Position numbers and translations under genes: made by a program. Shown here one piece after another: positions 1-9,235 of a DNA stretch of 64,000 nucleotides (position 1 is the first letter of the stretch; each line of letters starts with the position of its first letter). Below the pieces are notes generated by a model that was given only the letters and a program-made list of their open reading frames with translations, searched no databases and was not told where the DNA came from. Source of the stretch: Phoenix dactylifera (Eukaryota; Streptophyta; Magnoliopsida; Arecales; Arecaceae); the NCBI RefSeq assembly GCF_009389715.1, contig NC_052401.1, positions 4,499,530 to 4,563,529 on the forward strand. Reading direction: 5' to 3'.

Positions 1-1682
1 TCTATATTCTGAAACCAGTTACCACCTAGATTTTGTGTTTCCGATGGGAAAGAAAGGGAGAGGTTGTGGAATTTATTGTTTATGCAATTATAAGGAAAGA
101 TAAGGATATGGGTCAGCTGCTGGGAGAGAAGCAACTAATTGCTAGAACTTAGGTCATGGTATTAGGATGGATCTTTTCATTTTCTGAAAATTGTAGCTTT
201 ACATCATTACTGTTAATAACTGCCCATCATGGATATTTATCTTACTGTGCTTGGAACAAACCACTTTGCCATTTGGTTGAATCATGTATATGTTATCTTG
301 TTTAATTAATTAATTTTTATCTCTGATTGTTAATCAAAAAAATCATATGAACCTAAAATATGGATTGATTCTCATTATGCCATTGAAATTTGACATTGTA
401 CTGAAGTATGTATGATATATGAGATTTATAATGTAATTAGTTTCTTCAAAAGATAATTTGATTATTTTGAATTTCAATTTAAAATTCTGATAATTTCTGT
501 AGTTTGTGTTTAAAAAAAGCTACATGCTGGATTGACAGGAAATCATTATATGGCAGTGTACTATGGATGCTGCTAATTCATAGATCAAATTTGGTAACTG
601 TAGAGTAGATTCTTTACTTTTCCTACCCTTTGAATAAAAAAAAAGAGACGTCAAAAGAAAAACAAATAAAATTTTTCTTTTATTTGTTTATTCTATACCC
701 AACCTCCAATTCCTTTGCTAATTTTCTGCTTTAGATGTGAAAAATTAGCATGTCTAGGTGTATCAGTATCTTAGAATATCTCAACATATCAGTGTTTAAT
801 ATGTATCGGTGTAGATATTATTGATGCATGACATTTTGTAGCCAGTAATGCATTTTAATTTTTATTCATTGCTTCAAAATAGTAAAGCTTGTATAATTTT
901 CATGATTTGGTTCTCTTTTCTTTTTGTTGTCTATTTATCCTGGATGATATGACATATAGTTCTTATTTTGGTAAAGTTGAAGTCAGAGATGCAGAGTATA
1001 GCATGTTTTGAATATGGATCTAAGCAGATGATTCAGAGAAATGATAAAAGCATATTTTGAATGTATTTTGACAAAAACTCATGTCCTCTTGCATATCACA
1101 AGCTAGTAAATTGGGCAATATAGCATGGTATGGTATGGTCCAATTTGTGTTCTGCTTGAAATGCTTTAGTTTTGCATTCTCCAACTTATTCTGAAAATTT
1201 CTTGACCTTGACAATATATTGCAGACTATTCTGCAACAATTAATTTTCAATAAAACAGTCATTTTTATCTTATTGTAGTTTAGTCATACATTGTTGTATC
1301 TCAAGCCATATTATCTTATTTTCATGATCATGATAGTCTCAGTGATTATTCTTTGAAGGCCATCTTTCGATGTAAGACTGGTTCATATGATTGCATTTTC
1401 TTATTTTCTTGTTAGTTTTCAAAGGAATATTGAATTTACATCCCATGTTCATTGATTGACCATGATTTGAATTCTTGCTGTGATTGTTTCCCCCAGTGGA
1501 GAACAGTGTTCATAAATAAAATACTTCCTGCTTCACCCACAACATTGAAAGTTAGGTTCCCTTTTTCAGTACCCCAAATAACCTTGTTGAGAGACCCAAC
1601 TGCAAATTATATCTGGACATGGGTTCAATGATATCATGCTTATTCTCTGTTATGACTTCATCACTGGTATATTCTTATGCAG
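1..1682. other. AT-rich non-coding sequence, probable intron upstream of the SKIP35-like exon
   Basis: No open frame here resembles a protein. The stretch is AT-rich with T-runs and ends in a pyrimidine-containing tract with a TGCAG acceptor at 1678-1682, directly before the coding exon at 1683. It is therefore most simply read as an intron, or intron plus upstream sequence, whose 5' exon lies left of the window. No recognisable repeat was seen. Confidence 0.5.
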
Positions 1683-2498
1683 ATTGCTCAGAGGAATAGC
1701 TTGGATGTGGATGTTGATCTTGCCCTTGGCTTTGCATCCCACTACTGTAAGATTGGAACCATGGAATGCTTGGTTGAAGAGGGGAATGCTGTGGCCTTCC
1801 TGGGCCCTCTGATGCGAGCTGCTGAGCGAGGGTGCATGCAAGTTGTCCAGTGGTTTGTCAACCGGGGATGCAGGGAAATGGAGCTCTGTCTTGCCCTTAC
1901 TGCAGCCACCTCCAGCAGCCAGGTGGGCATTGCTGCGTACCTCCTGCCCCATGTCCCCCAGCATGTCCTCGCGGCCCTCAGCATTGAGATCCTCAAGGCT
2001 GCTGGGGAGAGGAGCAGCGGGTCCCTCGATGGTGTTGCCTTTCTTCTTCGTTCCAACTTCCTAAGCGACCCTGCTGCTACATATGCCGTTGCCGACAGCA
2101 TTGCCAGGTCCGATGATGAGGCAGTGGCCCCTGAGCTGAAGGCTTTTCTGAAGGAGCACTGGTCAGAGGCTGCATTCTCTGAAGGGATGAGTTCTGGTCA
2201 GGAGCACTATGTGAATTTTATGTGGATTCTAAGAAGGGGTTGTTCGCCTATCCGCCTGAGGGACCTGCCTCTGCCCCTTGTTATCGCCATTGCCTACCTG
2301 CCGCTGTACAGGGATTGTGTGAAGGCAGGCGGGCGGCTGCTGCCACAGAGGCTGAGAGGACAGCTTGTTGAGGCTGCAAGTAGGCTTGGCAACAGGCCGG
2401 TGCACATAGGTTGCCAGGGGAAAGAGCTCCTGGCAGTTTTGGAGCATCACCTACCTCCCTTCTTGATCCAATCTCCAAGCACTACCCATGCCCCTTAG
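1683..2498 (+). CDS. SKIP35: SKIP35-like ankyrin protein, 3'-terminal exon (partial gene)
   Basis: This exon encodes the last ~271 residues of a protein I recognise as the plant ankyrin protein SKIP35, an SKP1-interacting partner thought to serve SCF ubiquitin ligases. The recognisable stretches are an opening LALGFASHYCKIGTMECLVEE segment (truncated here to about 20 residues), the ankyrin-like AERGCMQVVQWFV segment, LKAAGERSSGSLDGVAFLL and the C-terminal LLAVLEHHLPPFL. The exon opens after a TGCAG acceptor at 1678-1682. An ATG at 1677 is in frame but overlaps the acceptor, so it is not the real start. The frame ends at TAG 2496-2498. The N-terminal half of the protein is missing and presumably lies on earlier exons left of the window. 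Family assignment is from memory of the conserved C-terminal region; the ubiquitin-ligase role is family knowledge. Confidence 0.82.
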   Translation: MAQRNSLDVDVDLALGFASHYCKIGTMECLVEEGNAVAFLGPLMRAAERGCMQVVQWFVNRGCREMELCLALTAATSSSQVGIAAYLLPHVPQHVLAALSIEILKAAGERSSGSLDGVAFLLRSNFLSDPAATYAVADSIARSDDEAVAPELKAFLKEHWSEAAFSEGMSSGQEHYVNFMWILRRGCSPIRLRDLPLPLVIAIAYLPLYRDCVKAGGRLLPQRLRGQLVEAASRLGNRPVHIGCQGKELLAVLEHHLPPFLIQSPSTTHAP

Positions 2499-2830
2499 GT
2501 GAGTTTCAGCAAAACATGGGTCCAAGGGACAGCATCTATTGTGTCAATCCTTTGATCTATGGATGCTCCATACAGGATTCTGCATTCCTCGTGCATTTGT
2601 ATCAAAAGAGTATCAGGGATGGTCACTTGAGGGTGTCCTTTGAATGGTTTAGTCATATGAGGGTTCACCTTGGATCGCTGCGGTTGGGAAAATGGTTACG
2701 AGATAATAGTTTTGGGTGGTGTTATGTTTGACGTTGCCTAGCATATATGGTGGCATCATAGCTCTCTTTCTTAGTGAACTGAGAATGTGCAGTTCCTTTC
2801 TGAATTCGGCTAAAATCGCATGCTGTTAAA
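2499..2830 (+). other. Probable 3'UTR of the SKIP35-like gene, opening with a splice-donor sequence
   Basis: Directly after the stop codon the sequence reads GTGAGT, a consensus plant donor preceded by TAG, so a 3'UTR intron starting at 2499 is possible. A 106-residue open frame here (2411-2731) shows no family resemblance and overlaps the real exon out of frame. The true polyadenylation site cannot be fixed from sequence alone. Confidence 0.35.
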
Positions 2831-4040
2831 TTTCAATGACAACTTTGATTGCTCTCTATAATCATAATTCAGCCGGGACCGTTACAGTCCATGGTGCATC
2901 GACCTCTTCGATGAAGTGTTAATGTTGATGTCTAGCTACTAATTATAAGCTAAAGGAAAATTATCATATCGTAGGTCCATTGCCATGATAAAAAGCTTAT
3001 GCAACAACATGTGTGAAGACATGGCCTGAATGCTTGATGTTTGTTCTTGAACCGGTCATCTTCCAGCTATTTCACTTGAAAAATTGTGTCACTGACTTTG
3101 ATACACTTGTTATTCATAATGATTAGGGCGATAGCATGCTGTCCTAGTTGCACACAACCCATTCCCCTGTTAATATATGTTTGTCTCGGATCTAAATCAC
3201 TACTGCTTCCTCCTATTCTAGTTAAGCATGCATCCATACTCTAGTAGGCAGTAGCTCTTCATGGAACCCTGGGATAGCTGTTATGCTCTCATTAATTATT
3301 TTTTAGTTCTAGATTTTGTATATTCTAAGACGTGCAACTCGAAGATGTTTCTATCCTTTATTTATTTATTTATTTTCCTTCTACCCTTTCAATGATCTAG
3401 CCGGGCGCACCCCCGTTGCTCCATTTTTATGTTTTGCCTGTTTTTGTTTGTTTGTTTGTTTCAGGAGGTTTATAGGAAACGGGTAGGCCTCATATGAATA
3501 TCTTCACCACCCAAATCTTACTACATGCAAGATCTAAACCCATATTTTTGATAGACACTAAGAGAATCTACTAGTTGTAAATAGGCACCTTCATTTATAT
3601 CATCATATTATTTATGCAGGAATTTACTTGCCATCAGATTGGATCCATGATCAACATGTACCTATCTTCATTTTATTTTTTTTATTTTTTATTTATATTC
3701 ATGCATGGGTGCGCATGCATGCACCAAAAGACTATACCATGGTAAATAGGTACTTTACTCTTCTTCTTTTTTTTTAAGGGAAAAGAGAGGAAGCGAAATA
3801 CTTCCCCTCAATTTTTATCATGCAAAGTAGAAAATCTGTACAAGAGGTAAAAGAGACAGTTACAAAGAATCAAGAGAGTAGGATGAGTACAAGGGAGCAA
3901 GGGCACTCGTAGGTTGATCATGACTCTCTTTTGCTTTGCCATTACAAAGATTCCTTCAAAGTTGGAAAGTAAAGATAGACTCATGGAGAACCACATAAGG
4001 AGATATTTTTTATCAAGAAAGATTCTAGCATTTCCGCATT

Positions 4041-4092
4041 CACACTCCCGGGTGTAAGCCGCTGTTGTACCAAAAAAAAAAAAAAAAAAAAA
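4041..4092 (+). mobile_element. 5'-truncated non-LTR retrotransposon tail with poly(A)
   Basis: A short segment ending TTGTACC is followed by about 21 A residues. The flanks are near-repeats: TTTCCGCATT at 4031-4040 and TTCCTGCATT at 4094-4103, which differ slightly and look like an aged target-site duplication. The same TTGTACC-A(n) ending occurs near 62723, and a closely similar TGTACC-A(n) at 58054. The combination suggests a 5'-truncated LINE-type insertion. The parent element is not identifiable from the few bases left. Confidence 0.4.
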
Positions 4093-5132
4093 ATTCCTGC
4101 ATTTTTGTCATACTCCTAACCTAGAGCGTAACAGACACCGCATACCTATATAGCGGATTATACATTCAAGGCTATAGATTATATCAAAGCAAGAATAATT
4201 CCTAAAAATTTATTTAATCAATAACTTATTTAAATAATTTTTTCAATGGTTCCAAAGTGACATAAGTCAATATAAGCTAACTATTGCATAAATCAAATAA
4301 AATATTCTAACTAGTCTGACTAAAGCGCCAATAACTGAAGGTAACTTTAGAAGACCTAGTGCACTCTTCAAGTTCCAAGCAATCATGCATTTGGATCTGA
4401 AAAATAGAAAAAACATAACAATGAGTTACACTAGCTCAATAAGCAACATAATACCCCAAAGTGGGGTCGAAACATGCCAAATAATTAGTTAAAGCACAAA
4501 ATATTGACCCAAAAATAAATCATTTCTCAAATAATGCATATTTCTCTTTTAAAATTTATATTATTATTATAAATTGATACCAGAAATCCAACATCAGGCG
4601 ATGGTTAAGTAACCTAGTGGCATGGGTCAGAATGCACAAAATACCAAACACCACTATTATTAACCATCGATGGTACGATATCCAAATACCATAATTCTAG
4701 TCACCGGTAGTGTGTTATTGAAAATAGTTTTTTAGATTATACATCGACAGGGCCAATGAATAATCCCATTAAAGAGCCAAATTATAGTCGTGCTGAGAAT
4801 ACTTACGTATAAATCAAACTTTTCTTAATTTGCTCGGTCATATTTTTCAGTTTTTATAACATAGCACATATCATATTTTAAAAATATTTTAAAATCATAA
4901 TATTAATATACATGACCTATTTAATTATGTATAAAACAGATATCATAATCAAATTTAAGTAATTATTATTTTATCAAAAATTTAGAAAATATACTTTGAA
5001 GCATTAGGTTACTTATCTCTTCTCGCTTCAAAATCCTACTTCATATAGGCAGGTCAGGTTCACCTATTTTAATATCATTAAAATATTATTATTTTATCAT
5101 CATTCTAAAAGTCAAGCGAAGTCAAAATTAAA

Positions 5133-5160
5133 CACTACTGGAAAATAGCCTCATGCCCCC
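5133..5160 (+). repeat. CACTA-transposon-like terminal sequence
   Basis: The sequence CACTACTGGAAAATAG at 5133 matches the canonical start of plant CACTA (En/Spm) transposons. I could not find the matching inverted end (CCAGTAGTG) inside the window, so this is either a fragment or an element whose other end has decayed. The bases that follow carry no transposase frame. Confidence 0.35.
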
Positions 5161-6941
5161 AAATCAGGTCAGTCAGGTGATAGTGCCTGACTATCTAGAT
5201 CAATCTGAGCAAGAAGAATTCAACTGGTTAGGTGAAGATCAAAGTGGCTAAATTTCAAAAGATCTAGCTAGAGCTGAAGTAATGGGCCGGTCTACCGCTC
5301 AGGTACTGGGGCGGTTCAGGATCTCCAAACTGGGTCAACTTAGATCCGAGCAACAAGAAAAGCAAGGCTCACACTAGAATCCCTAAGCCTGTTTAGAGAG
5401 AGAAATTTAGCTCGGATCTGGATTTGGTTTGATCCTCGTCTTGGGCTCAATCCCTGTGGTCCAGGTCGACCACAGGGAGGTCTAAGCCTGTTGGATTATT
5501 TGACTCGATTAGAGGAGAGTCATAGATCATTTTTTCGTTTCTTCTCTTTTTGGCCCAAAATGGGGATGAACATGTTTCTTCGTCCCTTAGTATTCTCAAG
5601 GACCTTTTATTTGGACCGTAGATTATAGAAACCATGAGAGACTTCTTGAGTTGATGGCAAAACAATTCAGTAGTCATGGAAAAAGTTTTAATAATTGATC
5701 TTCACAAGGCGAATAGACCTGGATTCCAACCCAATAATACGCCTCCAGATAGATCAATTGCATCCAAATAGATCTAGTCAGCGATACGACCCCCTCTAAT
5801 TGAGCGAAGGAAAGCTTGTGATGGTGAAGCAATCTTAGACTGTTGAATAAGAAAGATCTCGCAACGAGAAGATAGGACAAGATCTTTGATAGCATGCCTT
5901 TTAGAAGGGACCATTGATCCGCACATTATAGAAATTATGAGCATATGCACAGGGACCTTCATTCTATTTGTCAACTTTCTATTCGCCATTAACTCACACC
6001 CATTGAGACCTTCTCAAGATGGAGGGGTGTTTGGATCACCACATTGGTGGGTTCTAGTTGTATCTTTCTTGCAAAAGAATGATTAATATTTTTTCACGAC
6101 AACATCATGCTTCGATAGATCTCAAAGGGCTACGGATTCTCTTTGTTACACATAAGGTAAATCGTACTTTTGCGCAAAAGACCTTGTCAATGTTAGTAAT
6201 TTTCCCCTCGTCAACAAAGAAAAAAAAAATCTTTTTTGTTTCTTTCACCTGCCATTAGTTTTTGGATGTCGACGGCCCATGATTTAGGGGTACTGTCGGC
6301 TGTCCTGGCCAGTAACTATCATGGTCCAATATATTTTTATAATATACTGTAATTCAGAAGGACCAGCAAAAGAAAAAAAAAAAAAACTGGCTGTTTGCTA
6401 TCATTTCAATTTTTTTAATAATTTAGAAATAAAAAAAAATCTGTTTCTATTTTTTATAGCGCGCTCAGTCGAATCGATAGATGTCAGGAATGGACGGATA
6501 CTACCAATCCCAAAAGAATGAATGAATGGATGAATAATAATGAATGAACGGATACCGAAAATAAAAATACAGACGGAGAGCGACGAAAGATGGCTACCGA
6601 GAACGAAGGAATAGAACAAAAGTGGGATCAAAGCAAGGCAGAGGAACAGCTAGCTAGTAGTCAGGCGGCGGCGGGGAGGAGGAGAAGGGCTGCAAAAGCC
6701 TCAAGGAGATAGAAGGATGGCGTCGAGATTGGGAGGTTAGATGGAGGAGATGAGAGGAGAGCAAAATCCCACTTTAGCAAAATAAATAAATAATAAATAA
6801 AATAAAAGCGAAAATTTTTTTCCTCCACCGTTTTAGAAATAATAAAAAGCCTAAGCCGTTTTCATGCTGTCGTGACAGCAGCTTTTCACTGCTATCAAGC
6901 TCTCTCCGTGGCTTTGAGTGGATTCAGATTCGAGACGTGGT

Positions 6942-7041
6942 NNNNNNNNNNNNNNNNNNNNNNNNNNNNNNNNNNNNNNNNNNNNNNNNNNNNNNNNNNN
7001 NNNNNNNNNNNNNNNNNNNNNNNNNNNNNNNNNNNNNNNNN
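6942..7041. other. Assembly gap (100 N)
   Basis: Exactly 100 undefined bases. A round 100-N run is usually a placeholder of unknown true length. It sits 2.2 kb upstream of the first visible LARP6 exon and may conceal that gene's 5' exons. Confidence 0.98.
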
Positions 7042-9235
7042 GAAACGATGTATATTATGGCAACTTTTTTAAGGAGGCATATCAAAATATCTGTGTATTT
7101 CACTCGTGTATGTATGTATTATTGACATAGATAATGATTGCCTTTTTTGGTTGTTTAACTAATGTTGTTGATGATGTGAAAGCTTTTAACTATGGATCTA
7201 ATGAAGAAAAAATGAATTAGAATTCTTCTTGCATCGTAACTTAAGGAAGATTCATTAATTTCATTTACTTTTTAGTATCAAATGGACATTGGGAACATGT
7301 AATTGATTAGTCACGGGCATCGTACGATTGTGCTGGTATGTAATAGTGAGTGAAAATCTATTTCAAATAGGAATTTCTGGAGTATATATCAGAAAATATG
7401 TTGTACACACACATGGTAGTTCAAACTTGAGGTTGTTTACACCCTTGTCAAAATTCTGAGAAGATTCAAACTCCCAAAGAGGGAGGGGGGGGAGGTTTGT
7501 TTGGTCAGTTACATACTCAATGTCACATGCATTAGCCTATCAGTTGATAATGTAGAATTAGTAATAACGATAAGTAGCTCATTGATTTTTGCTTCGTAAT
7601 TGTTAACAATTTGCACGCATTTAAGATGTTTCTTTTTGAAAATGGAAGGCCATGCATGATGAAAGGTTGAGGGTCCATATTAAGAATGTTGAGGGTGATG
7701 CGGCAGATAGCAAGCATTGAAGTAATCAATGGCCAAGATTTGGGAGATGTTCAAGATAATTAGCTTATTATCTGTATGAAGCATTGGATTCAACACAATT
7801 AGCTATAATATTAATAGATGAAAAGGTAGCGTAATCTTGAATAACAAATAATGGAAACAAGTACCGCTAAAGGATGCCTATCCATGTTGTTTCACCTCCA
7901 CATTGTGGGTATTTGTTGACCTTTCCACATATCTTTCAGCCCAACAAATTGTCCAACATAATGATCTTTGACCCAAAAGTTGTAAGATATTGACATGGTT
8001 GACTTCTAATATTATCAAATTTCAAGTATCATCCTTTTGAAGAAGTCCATAGTAAAGACCCCACTAAATACAAAACCATATCACAGAGTTTACACAAGCG
8101 AACCATTATGAATTGACCCTTATATGTTACTTCCCATTTATTCTAGTGATGGTTAATATTTCCAAACGAACAATTTCAACTACGGATAACAATTTTTTAA
8201 CTGAAATAAAATCACAGAAGAATCGGTGGAAAGCTTTTTCTTGATTTTAAATGCTTTCAAGCAAGGTTCGCCGAATCAGTATTAGAGTCATACCAGCTGG
8301 CAACCTGTTTGGTATGGTATTGGTATATACTATATCCGAGAGGGAGAGGGAAAGGGGGAGAGAGAGAGGAGAGAAGGGGGGGGGGAGGTTGAGGATTTCG
8401 GATCCGACTGTGGGACTAGGAGAGTGAGGATACACCTAGCTGGGACCTCATCATCGTCATCAGACATGGATGGGACATTGTCAGACGACATTATCAAAGG
8501 ATAGAGGTCGGAGGTGGAGATAGGAGAGGGGGAGAGGGCAGGTAAAGGCTTCGAGAGCCTTGAGCCATCTGATGGCTCCGGATCCGACAACAAGGATCGT
8601 GAGAGAGAGGACTTACCTAGCTGGGATGTCGTCGTTGTTGTCAGACATGGACAAGATGCTGTCGGTCAACGAAGGACAGAGGCTAAAGGAGGAACTAGGC
8701 GAGGGAGAGAGAGGGGAGACGAGGGATTGAGGATGTTGGAAGAGCCGAAGAGAGCTCCGAGGGAGGGATTTATAGCATCTCGATTTGATCGGCTGAACCA
8801 TGCCGATGACCTACTGGTCTGGTTCAATACACTCTGAAACTGGCCAGTTTGGCACGTTTCGGCAAACCTTGCTTTCAAGAAAGGAATAAAGACAATGATA
8901 GTATAAGGACACCATAAAAAGATCAATAAAACACTACTATTGATCGAACAATACTACCACTATTGCAATACAGTTCTGCTGTATATGGTGTATTATGGTT
9001 GCTCGGTCGTCAATCCTGAACAAGCCTAAACAAGGAATTTTCCTTTGGTTTATTCTTAAAAATTGAATGGCTGTATGACTTGTTCACTTGTTCCTTCAAA
9101 AATATGCATGGATGTACTCTCCTTTTGCAATATGACATTTCTGATCGAGTGAAAAATTATAAAAAGGAAAATCTAGGCTACCTGCTTTGATCAAGTTGGC
9201 CTAGTTATTTAGATTTACCATTCTTTTGTGTGCAG
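7042..9235. other. Non-coding sequence upstream of visible LARP6 exons, with one TIR element
   Basis: No coding exon is supported here. The La-motif N-terminal part expected for the LARP6 gene was looked for and not found. The only structured feature is the terminal-inverted-repeat element at 8262-8869. The rest is AT-rich and featureless, so it is probably intronic or upstream sequence of LARP6. Confidence 0.45.
8262..8869. mobile_element. ~608-bp non-autonomous TIR element with ~10-bp target duplication
   Basis: The left end reads CAAGGTTCGCCGAATC and the right end is its imperfect inverse GTTTCGGCAAACCTT. Both ends are bordered by the identical decamer TGCTTTCAAG (8252-8261 and 8870-8879), as expected for a 9-10 bp target-site duplication of the Mutator type. 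The interior is GA-rich and contains a diverged direct repeat of about 180-bp period: TCGGATCCGAC near 8398 and CCGGATCCGAC near 8578, each followed by CCTAGCTGGGA and CAGACATGGA. Small open frames in it are purine-rich artefacts. Its ends resemble those of the element at 34428-35014, so the two are probably one family. Confidence 0.65.

Larger units (their letters stand above)
2831..6941. other. Intergenic, AT-rich, transposon-derived stretches
   Basis: No gene is supported in this 4-kb interval. It holds a poly(A)-tailed retrotransposon remnant near 4041-4092, a CACTA-type terminus at 5133 and a higher-complexity block (5140-6250) that resembles decayed mobile-element sequence but has no protein I can name. 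At about 6655-6740 there is a short GC- and purine-rich patch just before the assembly gap. It could be the 5' leader of a gene, but no start codon with a convincing reading frame follows. Confidence 0.4.

Noticed and set aside
1650-2101. Minus-strand frames of 104 and 119 residues opposite the SKIP35-like exon
   Set aside because: They are antisense shadows of a GC-rich coding exon; no family resemblance and no splice logic.
6872-7130. Frames across the N run
   Set aside because: They consist mostly of undefined residues.
8330-8926. Several 60-107 residue frames
   Set aside because: They arise from GA-rich sequence of the TIR element and have low-complexity composition.
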